Numbered from the stretch's first letter, positions 36,764 to 47,939 are shown. The stretch: 64,000 bases of DNA from Chlorops oryzae (GCA_020466095.1 CM035806.1:8847251-8911250), one strand, 5' to 3'. Translations and numbers: made by a program. Notes: generated by a model from the sequence alone, not told the origin.

Positions 36764-37663
36764 TTCATTATTCTAGGAGCACTCCTCCTATCTTTTACCA
36801 CGATATGTATGAAGCATTACCACTGTGCGGCGGCGGCGGCAGCAGCAGCACACAGTACAAGGCCTCAACTTCCACTTCCACTTCAAATTTAATATCAACT
36901 TCGGCTCTGACTGTGGCTCCGGCTTCGATTTGAGTGGACTCGTAAAATATCACGCAAGACTGCCGACGAAGGTCGGACACAGGTTGAAGAATGTATACTA
37001 ATTAAAAACAAAAGGGGGAAAAAGCAAAAAAAAAAAATATATATATATATATTTTTTTTCTTTATATGTCGTTATGAGTTATATTTCTTAAAGATGCGAT
37101 TAACGTGCGGTTTTCAAAGTTACGAGTTTTTAAATTTTCCACGCAAGAAAAAATGCGATCGAAAGAGGAATATATGTATGTATGTGATTTTCAACTATGT
37201 ACTTAACTGTGTGCACACCTTGAACTTATGAAATGGGACAGAGCTGGGGCTTGAGAAACTGACTGAAAGACAAAGGACCGCCGCACTGATGGAATATCCT
37301 TCAATATACATATTGAACGTTGAATGTTCGCAGTCTCGTGGCATTGTTTGCTCTCAATTGTGCGAAAAATCATAATCTTACGACTGAATGCAGCGCCGTA
37401 AAATCATCTCGTCTGCAGCGTACAAAACACAGAGGCCAGGCCGATTGAACGGGAGCGTAGTGGGCACGACGCACAGTGTCGCAGCGGAGACGGAAAGGAG
37501 AGAAAACATAACAAATCATTATCACATCGGGTAGAGCAGCGGCGTACTTTCAGATTCGAATTATCACCGCGGGAGATACGAGCCATGTGCGTTGAAAGGA
37601 TCAAGTTTAGATTTCATCACCTTTTTGTATTGCGTTTTTTTTTTTTCTTCTCTTCCGCCGTCC

Positions 37664-37684
37664 GTCCGTCCGTCCGTCCGTCGT
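37664..37684 (+). repeat. CGTC tetranucleotide microsatellite
   Basis: Five CCGT/CGTC units follow a T-tract. Confidence 0.85.
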
Positions 37685-38386
37685 GTCGTGCGAACGAATG
37701 CAATTGAAAAATTTGTAAAGAAAATATCGGTCACCAGCAGCAGCCAACCCGTCAGCCACCAATAGCCGCGGCGACGCTGGCAACACAAACAAATCAATGC
37801 GAGAAATGTTTGCGATACAAATAACAAGTACAGCAAAAAGTCGCGCTCAATGGGAATGACGCGCCACAGTCTCACCTATGTATGCCTATGTATGTACATA
37901 TATTTGTTACACCGAAAACGCGAAAACCATTCACACAATATGGAAAAAAAAAAATAACAAACCGAAACCGAAAAAAAAAACAAAAAGAAACATAGCGCAA
38001 CTCCCATGAATATTTGTGAAACCATTGGCCCAGCGGGATCTTGTTTTTCTCTGTGTTTCAACTCGGGCGATTCTCATGTTACACGCAAAACGCAATGTGC
38101 CATCAAATGGTATTAACGACACTCGATTGCATGCATACCTTCTCAAAAAAATCTTCACAAAAAGGAGCAAACGAATAATTCAGCTTAGTCCTGATGCTAT
38201 TTTTCGTCAATAGATCTCTCTTCTTTTTTTCCTCTTCCAATTTTTCCTGAGAACAGCAAACCATTTAGAAAAAGCTTCGAGTTCAAATTGGAAAAGAAAT
38301 GAATCGGAATGGATCTCAATTTAGACCTATAAGCTCTGGACAATAGAAGTCCTTGAAGTCTTTTGATTACCCAAATTTGATTAATA

Positions 38387-38842
38387 GGCCGTTTACATAT
38401 GTCGTTTTATTCGCGTTTTAGCAACTTTGCTCGTTTTATCACTAAAACAACTTAGATTTTTCCCGTTTTATCATACAAAACTAAAACGAGAAACTTTCCT
38501 GTTTTAATTTAAAACAAGTAGCTAAACAAAATAAATCCTGCTTATAACTCATAAAAATATCGAAATCTGAGTGTCATCACTATAAAAATGCAAAACATTT
38601 GGTAATTGAAATTTCGAATTTAAAAATTTTGAGGTTGTTTCCACAACCAATGTAGAAAACGAACACAATTTCAATAATTGCTTCTTTTCTAAATAACAAT
38701 ATTCAGCCATATTTCACGTGTTAAGCAAACAAACGAGAACCACAAAATGACAAAACGACATGCGCATATGTAAACACCCCGTTTTGATTTAGTCGTTTTA
38801 GCTTAAACGAGTAGCGCTAAAACGTATATGTAAATACCCTAT
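38387..38842. mobile_element. Inverted-repeat element with GTTTACATATG-type ends
   Basis: The left end GGCCGTTTACATATGTCGTT is matched in inverse by AACGACATGCGCATATGTAA at 38755 and, more weakly, by ACGTATATGTAAATACCC at 38825-38842. The true right end is uncertain. TA occurs at both outer flanks. Confidence 0.5.
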
Positions 38843-39420
38843 AAGACTTTTATGAAATTGATAATCAGACCTTTTAAGCCGCAAATTAATATGAATAACC
38901 ATTGCATTATGTTGCTCTCTTTTTACCATAGCCTTATCCTTTTTAATCCTTTTTTAATTTGCTTTGAACTTTTTAACAAAATTTGGACTGCCCTTCCTGA
39001 AAGTACTTGATTTATTTGGCAAATCCCTGTATTTGGTTTTTTCGAATTAGCAAAAGATCAATTTGAAATTGGTATTAAAAATTGTGGCCGTGAACTAAGT
39101 TGCGCACTTTTTTATGGCTATGTCTCGCAAATCCTTTCTTATTTTACTTTCCTCTCTATGACAAATTTGTAGCCTTGGACTTGGAGACTTCGGAACTGAA
39201 GAAATACATACATAAATAATTGTTCCGAGAAAATTTCATCTACTTAGTAGATGTTACGGTTACCCAAACCGTTACGGTTTTTTTTTAGAGATGCAACGGA
39301 TAGTGATTTAGCAGGATACACGGGATACTGGATATCCGGGTAGATGCGACATGCAACATAAAATTGGAGTCATTAAACCTTTTTAGTTGCTTATTAATTG
39401 AGTGTGTAACGGAAATGGAG

Positions 39421-39618
39421 CATATGGGTATTTACCAAAAAAAAATGTAAACTTTTTGTCACGTCCGAACATATCTAATTGCCATTCTGATCGGCATAAA
39501 ATTTTATAAGTATAAAATTACCGGAAGAGCTGCACGATAATAGTTAGAAACAAAATAACCATTTTCCACATTCTTCAATTCGGGACTTAAAATTGATAAA
39601 GTAACTTTTACCCATATG
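39421..39618. mobile_element. Uninterrupted CATATGGGTA-ended element
   Basis: A 198-bp copy with ends CATATGGGTATTTACC and TTTTACCCATATG. It contains CTTTTTGTCACGTCCGA and TTCAATTCGGGACTTAAAAT. It represents the empty-site form of the element that is split at 16677. Confidence 0.75.
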
Positions 39619-39789
39619 AATTGCCGTAGGTGTGTGTTAGTTAGCTCGGCAGCTGTAGTATCGTTTCTTCGTGTAAAAGGCGGCCCGAACCGGCATCGCT
39701 GAGGAGACATACATACATACATTGTACATATTAATAACAAAATAATTGTTAACCAAAAATCTTTATCTGCGCTCCCTTAAGAGTACAGC

Positions 39790-40160
39790 TGGAGAACCAT
39801 GGCATACGCAGTTTAGCATGACACCTATAATTCTCATTTGATTTAAAAAATGGGACACATAAGACTCGCAGAATTTCTGTAAATTTTGCATGACTTGAAG
39901 GGGCAAGAAGATGTGTAAGTTCATCTTATTTATGAGTGTTATATAGTTAGAGCTTAAGATTTATCGATCGTTTCGGTAATCGATAACAGGTAATTTCGAT
40001 AATCGATAATTTTCGATAATCGATTGTTTTGCCAGTCGATCAATTTTATAATCAAAATTTTCCATTCTCGATCATTTTTCATAATCGATAACTTCCATAA
40101 GCGATAAATTTAATAATCGATAATATTTAATAATCGATAATTAGTCAATGATTAGTTTTT
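39790..40160 (+). mobile_element. Satellite-core element copy with TATCGATA core, right end missing
   Basis: It starts CAGCTGGAGAACCATGGCAT. The GAGCTGGAGAA start is the inverse of the TTCTCCAGCTC end of the copy at 9395, so the family has short inverted ends. The left block and a TATCGATA-type core (39960-40145) follow, but the right block is absent. Confidence 0.7.
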
Positions 40161-40551
40161 TGCATTCGGTTTTTAAAAAATCCGCATTTTTAATGTCCTC
40201 GCAAAAATTGCAAAATTTTGTAAGCCAGTTAAATGGGATATAAATATATTATTATTGATAATAATTCGATTTATTCTCTAAATTAGTTATAGATCTGGTG
40301 AAATCTGGTGAATATTGGTGTCCCTCAAACCCGCACGGACATCACAAAATTTAAAAAAAAAAAAAAACCATTCATGCGAATTCCTTTAAAAGGGACCATC
40401 GAGTCCCATCAACAAGGCTGCTTTGAGTGAGCCGATTTTTTTCCGATTCTTCCGATACGCATTCTTTATCAAATGCAAAGGAATACATAGGAATTACATG
40501 TGGGGGCCCTTGATATCACTGAATAGAATCATTATTTATGATCTACTTATC

Positions 40552-40554
<3 letters not shown>

Positions 40555-40600
<46 letters not shown>

Positions 40601-40617
40601 CTCTCTCTCTCTCAGCT
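40555..40617 (+). repeat. CT dinucleotide tract
   Basis: About 60 bp of CT/TCTC repeat with a few interruptions. Confidence 0.9.
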
Positions 40618-41524
40618 CTTGTCTCGTCTTCACACAGTATGAATACATTCTCACTAGAATTAACACGTTACCAAAGTACGAGTATATTTATACGAATAAA
40701 GTCCTGCGAATAGAATCGGATGACCTCCCACCTTTTGGCTTCAACATTTCGGTATTGAGCACATCTGTAAAGCAATTAATCCTACAGCTCGAATTTACAA
40801 GGGGCGTGTCCAAAAGTCCCACATACTTAATATGACCCATTAAAGGTCGTGAATTTTACATTATTCTCTGTTGGTTCATTTTTTTTTTTTTTTGGTTTTC
40901 TTCAGCCAAACACTTCTATACACACACATACATATTTCTTTTAAAGTACTTGCATATGCGTGTGTGCCAGCGATCGCATCAAGGAAAAGGATTTCCATTT
41001 CGTTGAAAATGATTTGGGAAGTGCCACAAGGGGAGGCTGTTGTCTTCTGGGCACATCTGAATTTCATTTTACATCTTTCTCATCTGTGCCTATCGCTGAG
41101 TGGATCTTTTTGGGACATGGGATCCTTGTGCGTTCACCAACATGTGTGCGTGTGCGTGTGCGTACGTGAGTATGCGAGTTTGAGCGTATCACTCGTCCAT
41201 GGGGCATGCGATGATAAACTCGTAAACTGAGATGTTGATGCGCTTCAAACACTTGTACCTTTTATAACTTAGGACCATCATAAATAATATGAAACATGGT
41301 CTGGCGCATGTTGAATCGGCACTAAAACCAACAGTGGAACAACGCCACTCGCGCGCGCCGCGCCGCGCCGCTGTTTCGGCCTCCCGAATTGGAATGTCTG
41401 TGTGACTGTGGTGCCTATGATTATGATTTGGATGTGCCGATTCCGATTCCAAGTCCGATTCTGGGTCCACATACATGCATACAAACACACACACACACAC
41501 ATACGTACGTACGAACGCTCATAC

Positions 41525-41811
41525 CCAGCCGGAAATGTCCCGGTGAAACAATCAATGATTTCAGCATGACATTAGAGCCGCGACTTCTCCTGATTATACA
41601 CCAACTTTCTAATGAAATTAACACACAAGCGGGATTGGCAGTCATAAAAGCATATGTCACGAGCTGGTCATCGAAAGTGGAGTAGATCTACTCCGTCGTA
41701 TCGATACCTCTATCGATGACAATGCCATTGGAGTTGCAATGAATAACATTTCCTCTCGATGGCAATGAAAAACTTAATGAATTGGTCATTTATGAGAAAA
41801 TTTCCGGCTGG
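41525..41811. mobile_element. CCAGCCGGAAAT-ended element, uninterrupted copy
   Basis: A 287-bp noncoding element with ends CCAGCCGGAAATGTCC and AAAATTTCCGGCTGG. It is the reverse complement of the outer parts of 43143-44842. It contains the intact junction GGAGTAGATCTACTCC next to CGTCGTATCGATAC, which is the empty target of the Transib-like element T1. Its own target duplication is unclear. Confidence 0.85.
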
Positions 41812-42689
41812 GTACGTTATCTGCTCTCGCCACTCTCGCCGCTTGAGAAAAAATGAATTATGATTATTGCCATGTAAAAGACCAGGCGAAATGTCAAAGT
41901 GACATCTTTTAATATATGATTATGTTTTCAAGAGCTTGAAATCTGATACGTTCGTCGTCGAGCGCTTTCTCGCCTTCGCTGTGACGGGGTTCGCTGATTC
42001 GCGCTGCTTGACTTGCTGGTGCTGATGCTGATGCTGCTGCTACCTCTGCTATCTGCCCTCTGCCTCAATCGAAGTGTCGGCCTCCTCTAGAGCCTGTTTA
42101 TCTACTGTTACTGTTACTGCTGTTCGCTTGCTCGTCCGTCCGTCTGTCTGTCTGCCTTTCGGTTCGGTTGTTCAGTTGTTCGGTTGCTTGTTGCCGTCGG
42201 TGAATGCCTGTTCGTCGTCATAGTCATCGTCATCCTCATCCTCATCGTCACTCAGACGGAGAGTTCCCACACAAGGCCACAAGTGTGCTTCTGATACGAC
42301 AAATCGCCAGCACCATCGCTATCGCCATCACCAGCCAGCCAGCCAGCCAGCCAGCAGAGCAGTCAACAACAGCATCAACATCAGGTTCAACATCAAGCGT
42401 CGAACGGACTCTCTGCAGTGACACATCAAATTGCTTCAGCTTCTGCTCTGCACTACGGCCTCAACTGCGGCCAGCCAAATCGTTCAACAATTCACCACAC
42501 CAGGCTACCGCATTTACGGGTCCAGAGCGAAGGAGGTGGGGCCGCAGCGGAAACATGACACGTTAATATTGAGGCTGAAATTCGGAATACGTGTGGAAGT
42601 TCTCACCAGCGGAACTACCGCACAATGATGTGTGCACGACAACTTCTTTCTTCATTTCATTCCTTCCATGCAGATGTCATCGTTTGTCC

Positions 42690-42708
42690 TCTGTTGTTGT
42701 TGTTCTCG

Positions 42709-42740
<32 letters not shown>

Positions 42741-42840
42741 GCTGATGATGTTAATGTTTTTGTTACTGTTACGGTTGATGTTCTTGTCATATGTTGATTT
42801 TTGTTGTTGTTGTTGTTGTTGTTCTCGTTGTTATTGTTGC
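42690..42840 (+). repeat. GTT trinucleotide microsatellites
   Basis: Two GTTGTT tracts (about 42693-42742 and 42801-42824) are separated by mixed sequence. A short AC tract follows at 42984-43010. The open frames here reflect the repeats. Confidence 0.85.
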
Positions 42841-43266
42841 TTGTAGTGCTGCCTGTCTTTGGTTTGCACTTGTTCCGCTTTGGCTGTGCTTGATTTACGA
42901 TTGATTTACGATCATCACGTTTATACCCGTACACGACGACGATGAAAAGGCGGATACGGGGTCTCAAAATCTTGAGGGAATATGCACACACACACACACA
43001 CACGCACACACATCCATGTGAGCACTTGTTTAGGCGCGCGTAGGAACTTACGCAATCATAAAGTTGTTCATAAAAATGTTTAAATGGATAGAAATAATGG
43101 CAAAGATAACCACACGTTCAGGTACTCAGACCATGCAGACACCCAGCCGGAAATTTTCTCATAAAGGACGAATTCATTAATTTTTTTCACCAAGGATATC
43201 AAGGGGGAAATTTGAGTACTTCTCAATTACAATGGCATTGTCATCGATAGAAGTATCGATACGACG

Positions 43267-44668
43267 CACAGTGGGATTGCTCCATACATCGTGCGGCAAA
43301 AAATAGAAGGAATAGTCCTATCACAATGAAAACTGGTATGCGGATGTAAATTGAGGTCATTAAGATATAAACTAAAATTTATCGAAATCGCTTCACACAT
43401 TCAGGTATCCCCCATAGACCCCCACATGCAGTTTTGTATGGCATGTTACATCTAAAACTCAACCGATTTTAATGAAACTTTGTCAGAATGTTGTTTATAC
43501 TCAAAAACGAATATACACCTAAGTCTGTTTTTACACGGTAGATTGGTTCCAGAAGAAGCCGTGTAAAAAAAAACCGTGTAAAAAAAGACATTGATCTTTA
43601 AGCTAGTGTTCGCAAACTATCGATAGCACTATTGATACTATCGATGGTTTCAGACTTTTTTCTTTCATAAATACTTTTTTGTGATATGAACATACTTCGC
43701 AAAAATTAAATTTGACAAAAAAAATTTAAGTACATAAAATTTCAAATCGTGCTAAATGGTAATAAAATCGTGTAAAAAAATTAAAAATATTCAATTTTCA
43801 AACCGTGTTATATCAAAACCGTGTAAAAAAACCGTGTAAAAACAGACTTAGGTGTATATATAAAAAAATTGTTCAAATCTGACAGTCCCTAGGGGTACCT
43901 CCCCTGGATAACTGCCTTTTCAGTATAAATGTCATCATAGTTTCGTATGTTCTCACATTCGTAAACAAAAATTTTAATATAATGTTTTGTTTTTGTAATT
44001 GACCCTTAGTTAGTTCTTAATTTCTTAAAAACATTGCCATCAGAAATTATAATAAAGCGTTAATGAATACTGATCATCCTTAACATATGCAATGATTTTT
44101 TTCTTTTCTTAATATCCAGACATTTGCGCGGTGATTTTTAACAAAAAAAAAATGGACTTTATCGAGACAATCGTAAGTGGGCGGTAAATTTTTTTTTTCA
44201 TAGATCGTTAGAACAAACTCCAGACTTTTATTTTTTATCAACTAGAAGACAAAGCACGACAAAGCATATAAACTTTTTGTCCATTGAAAAAAGGAAAGGC
44301 GCCATTTTCGAGGTAGAATTTTTGATAGCCCACCTCCTCTTCGATATTCAATAAAATGCCACAGTTTTGAATTCCTTTTAAAAATCAAACTCTAAATTTT
44401 AATAAAAAAAATCACCTTTATAGCAACAGTGGTAGATTTAATCCGAAAAAAAATGGGAACCAATTGGAAAATTTTTTTTTTTCAATTTTTCGAAGAAAAA
44501 ACATTTTCTATCTTTAGCTTAAATTTTTTATATAAAAAAAATTATGTTTTTTGAAAAAACAGTTTTGAATTATTCTTATCTAGAGTTTTCTCATTTAGAT
44601 TAAATCGACAAATCATAAAATTAGGATGGTCAAAAAATCCTATTTTTTGCCGCTGAAATCTCACTGTG
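43267..44668. mobile_element. Transib-like noncoding element T1 with 12/23-type ends
   Basis: A 1402-bp element. The left heptamer CACAGTG (43267-43273) is followed by exactly 23 bases and then CAAAAAATA (43297-43305). The right heptamer (44662-44668, inverse) is followed inward by exactly 12 bases and then the same CAAAAAATA (44649-44641, inverse). Perfect 5-bp duplications CGACG flank it (43262-43266 and 44669-44673). The related element at 41525-41811 carries the uninterrupted site with a single CGACG, which proves the boundaries. No open frame of note remains. The interior includes a nested TA-flanked MITE (43516-43854). Heptamer, 5-bp GC-rich duplication and AT-rich nonamer fit Transib. 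Confidence 0.88.
43516..43854. mobile_element. TA-flanked MITE nested in T1
   Basis: The ends CACCTAAGTCTGTTTTTACA and CGTGTAAAAACAGACTTAGGTG are inverted and flanked by TA (43514-43515 and 43855-43856). The centre holds ACTATCGATAGCACTATTGA and CCGTGTAAAAAA repeats. It is 339 bp and noncoding, of Tc1/mariner type by its duplication. Confidence 0.85.
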
Positions 44669-45394
44669 CGACGGAGTAGATCTACTCCTAATTCGATTAC
44701 CAAATTGTGACATGTACTCTGATGACGGCCAATGCCGCTTGTGTGTAAATTTCGTTAGAAAGTTGGTGTATAATCAGGAGGAGTCGCGGCTCTAATGTCA
44801 TGCTGAGATCATTGATTGTTTCACCGGGACATTTCCGGCTGGACACTCACATGCATCATTGTGCACTCTACATGTACCTACGTATATATTGATACATATT
44901 AGGCAATGGAAGATCTTTCACGATATTCTTAAAACTCTCATAAAGAACGATGAAAACAAATTGGCGCCAGCTTCTTTCAAATATCCTTTGACTGTGAACG
45001 AAGATTAATTCTGCCTTTGAGATAAAAAGAAAATTTTAAGAAATTGATTGGAAAGCTTTTATTCTCCATTCTTAATGCCATAGTTTCATTGCACTTCTCA
45101 ATGTCCAAGAAAAAATTATATAGGTACGTATGTATGTACTTACTTACAAATTCAATTTTGGAACTGACCTGTTATAATACCCTAAACAGATTACACCATT
45201 AATGCAAAACAACGGTTTAATTTTGCATTTTGTCGAGCATTTGTCTTGAATTTGATTCAATTTAAATTATTTGATACAAGTTAAAGCGTGAATTATTCGT
45301 TTTTTGTCTGGCAGCTCTAAGAAAAAAACCTACCGAAGGTTATGATATTTTTGCTAGAGCTGGAAAACGATCGATAGTTACGACCATTGTACGC

Positions 45395-45556
45395 TATTTA
45401 CACGTTAAGACATTTCGATAATGAAACACACTTTTTGTTGGGCTAGGGACGCACGGGAATGTGGTATGGGAGCGTTTTTCTCTCTTCCCCTTGCCTCCTT
45501 TGCCAACGAAAATTTGTTTCATTATCGAAATGTCTTAACGTGTAAATGGCCTCTTG
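45395..45556. mobile_element. Foldback element with TTTACACGTTAAGACATTTC arms
   Basis: TTTACACGTTAAGACATTTC, then GATAATGAAAC, is mirrored at 45517-45548. The loop holds CGAAAATTTG and a CT-rich stretch. A related, inverted-centre copy forms 51119-51269. It lies between parts of a TATCGATA-bearing sequence (GAGCTGGAAAACGATCGATA at 45355). Confidence 0.75.
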
Positions 45557-45654
45557 ATAGTCTGAATAGTCGATAGCTCTGACATTAGTCGATATGTTAC
45601 TATCGTAAGTTACATATTCATAATAAACCCAACTAATTGAATTAGAGCACAATT

Positions 45655-46100
45655 ACTAGTGAGCTTTCAATCAAGTATGTTTGAGCTGTTTAAATGGAAA
45701 TATCCATCATTTGAAATTTTAAATTAAAAAAAAATTAATGATGGTCCTATAAATAAAAAACTTCAAAGGGTATAGCACTATAAGCATAGTGATTCTAGAA
45801 ATCCCAACGGAAGCCGAATTTCAAATTACTAGTTAATTCAAGTCATGTTTAGCTGTTAAATGGCAAAATCAATATTTTCGGGAAGTTTTAATGCTCTCGA
45901 AAAAAATCCCTAATATGTCCTTAAATAAAATCCTTGAAAAAGGGGTATAGCACTTAAGATATATTCTGCCCCGGAAGCCGATTTCAACTTTAGTTATTTT
46001 GCTGTTTAGGTAAATGCAAAACAATTATTTTCGGGAAGTTTTTGCTCTCGATCCCCTATAGTCCTTGAATATCCTTGAAAAAGGTGGTTTTTAGAGAAAA
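45655..46100 (+). repeat. Degenerating tandem repeat, period about 160 bp
   Basis: Three successive units share, in order: TTTGAGCTGTTTAAATGG-like, TTTTCGGGAAGTTTT, TGCTCTCGA, a GTCCTTAAATAAAA-like phrase, GGGTATAGCACT and GGAAGCCGAATTTCAA-like. The units become shorter and more diverged rightward. Confidence 0.7.
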
Positions 46101-46663
46101 TTTAAAAAAAAAATCATATCTAAGACAACTATAAAGATAGAATGTTCATTCAAAAGCATATATATAGAAAATTACTCAGAAAATATTACAAAAATATTTT
46201 TCAGGTAATTTTGCTAAAACCAATACATGCTCCCGTGGAAGGATATTTTTCCATGACAATTTTTTTGTTGTTCGAGTAATGCGACTAGCTTAATTAAAAT
46301 TTTCGAAAATAGAGTTTTATACCAGAATTAAGTATGCTGGGTTTCAATACGCTCAGGCGCCTGCGACATTCTTAAAAATGGCAAGTTTAAAAAAATGTTG
46401 CATACTTCTCGGGTATACCTGTGATTGGTATGCATCAATATGATTTTTCCGTATTGTCATATCATGTGAATTTGTGTAATAAACAACAAAGAAAAATAAA
46501 AAATTGCTTAATCCTACAGAAAAATCTAACCACAGTCCAAATATTCCCTAATTCTACTGAAAAATCTAACCCAAATAAAAATTGCAAAACAACTAATCTA
46601 TGAAATATGTAAACAAAGCAATAAAACCCGAAAGTGAACAGAATCGATCTACCTGTCTACCTG

Positions 46664-46862
46664 GAACTGGAGATATTGGGCGGGACGTTTCGCGCCAGCT
46701 AGAAAGAGATGTTACTCGGCAGGCAAGAGAAGAGCGAGAGGGAAATACTTGTGATGAGTACCTCAGTGCAAAATGCTCATTTTGGTGGGTACCCAAGACC
46801 GTGGTGAAAAGAGCCAAAATGGAAACGGCTCCTGAGTGACATATATATATAGTTATATATGG
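46664..46862 (+). repeat. Core module with a single GGGTACCC unit
   Basis: Homologous to 4231-4462 from GATATTGGGCGGGACGTTTC to GAGTGACATATATATATAG, but with one 19-bp unit instead of three. No left or right block of the satellite-core family is attached. Confidence 0.85.
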
Positions 46863-47765
46863 CGATAATATTTCGAACTGATTTTGACGAAAAATATCAA
46901 AATTATTCATTCGGATTGAACAAATCGTTTTTGGAATATTTAATTTGAATCCTTCTTCTCTTTTCGAGCGCCCACACATAAAATGTTAACCCTTGCAAAA
47001 TACTACGTAGTGCATACCGACTGCCAGAGCGTGTTCCCCATTCCTATTATTATCTACGTTTTATTTTGACTTTCCTATTACTGATCTTGCATTTATTTGT
47101 TTTATTTTCCATGTCTAAAATTTTCGAGTATAAAGAAAATGTCATCATTATCTATTGCTCATGCTGCATATTTGAATCGAGAAAAGAAAAACCAAAAAAA
47201 AAAAAGAAAAAATTTGCTGTTCTTTTTGCACTTAAGATCGAGATTGACTCCAAACCGAACGAAAATAGCAAACCATTGTATTAATTTGCGTGGAGCTACT
47301 GTTGGGCTACTACTACTGTAATTCTCTAATCATGGCCTTACCCAAAGCCATAATTTGAGGCCCGCTATAATTTTGAATTTAATTGAAAAGCTCGCTTAAT
47401 GATGACGGCACAAAAAGCGAACAGATCCAAGGATGCAATGACGCGTGCATGAATTCTCAGCGGCGTTGCGTGTTCCCAAATATCACTGCAAATAATTGAT
47501 CGATCCAGGGCTTCTGCACTGTTTTTTTTTTTTTTTTTGTATTTTTTTATTTCTTTTTTTTTTGTATTTTTTCGGCGAGTCTCGCAGAATAAATATCTGA
47601 GACTTTTGACTGGCAACACCTAATTATGTATTTTCGGTTTGCAATCATGTCTCTGTGGGAAGGATATTCAAAAAAAAAAAAAAAATAATAATAATAATAA
47701 TAATAAAAATAAAAAATAGAAAGAGAATAATTTGTTGGTCCCTGTGTTTTTTTTTTCGTTTGCAG

Positions 47766-47939
47766 GGTATTTGGAACGAGACGTTGCTCTCGATGTCAAG
47801 CGGCCATAGATGCGCGAGAATTGGTTATGCGGGCAAGAAACTTAGTTTTTCATGTCAACTGTTTTTGTTGTACGACTTGTCAAACTCCTCTAACGAAAGG
47901 TGATCAATTCGGAATCATCGATGCACTCATATATTGCAG
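47766..47939 (+). CDS. ap: apterous exon 5: LIM domain 2
   Basis: It follows the 27-kb intron with acceptor TTCGTTTGCAG. It completes the split arginine and reads VFGTRRCSRCQAAIDAREL, VMRARNLVFHVNCFCCTTCQ, then TPLTKGDQFGIIDALIYC. The zinc ligands of LIM2 are present: CSRC, HVNC, the CFCCTTC pair, and YCR(IH) completed by the next exon (residues 196-249). LIM2 and LIM1 form the tandem unit that binds Chip/LDB. It ends in a split arginine codon before donor GTATGT. The next intron is only 94 nt, in contrast to the preceding one. Near-identity to Drosophila Ap makes the call secure. Confidence 0.97.

Larger units (their letters stand above)
34868..36827. mobile_element. Transib-like noncoding element T2 with 12/23-type ends
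   Basis: A 1960-bp element beginning CACAGTG (34868-34874) and ending CACTGTG (36821-36827). After the left heptamer there are 12 bases (34875-34886) and then CAAAAACAT. Reading inward from the right end there are 23 bases (36820-36798) and then TAAAAGATA. The flanking 5-mers are CAGCG (34863-34867) and CGGCG (36828-36832), one mismatch apart inside a CGG/CAG-repeat site. Both ends are similar to the ends of element T1 at 43267-44668, and the similarity continues inward. No transposase is recognisable, so it is nonautonomous or dead. Two hAT-type MITEs are inserted inside it (36037 and 36514). CACAGTG heptamers and 5-bp duplications are hallmarks of Transib, the group from which RAG1 derives. 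Confidence 0.75.
43143..44842. mobile_element. CCAGCCGGAAAT-ended element, copy interrupted by T1
   Basis: The ends CCAGCCGGAAATTTTC and GGGACATTTCCGGCTGG are followed and preceded by ACAC on the outside. Subtracting the 1402-bp T1 insert and one 5-bp duplication leaves 293 bp, nearly the size of the 287-bp copy at 41525. Confidence 0.85.
20716..47765 (+). other. ap: 27-kb apterous intron between LIM1 and LIM2 exons
   Basis: It has canonical GTGAGT and TTTGCAG ends. Besides the elements listed separately, these parts hold nothing I recognise: 20720-22740 (purine- and A-rich, with mixed unique sequence), 26280-28300, 29040-30420, 31550-32150, 33115-34860, 36835-38380, 38850-39420, 40160-41520 and 41812-43140. 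Several of these have balanced base composition and no detectable internal repeats, which makes them candidates for regulatory DNA. No specific enhancer can be shown. Confidence 0.85.

Noticed and set aside
37462..37475. CGACGCACAGTG as another Transib-like end
   Set aside because: The heptamer is present but no CAAAAA-type block follows at 12 or 23 bases and no partner end was found.
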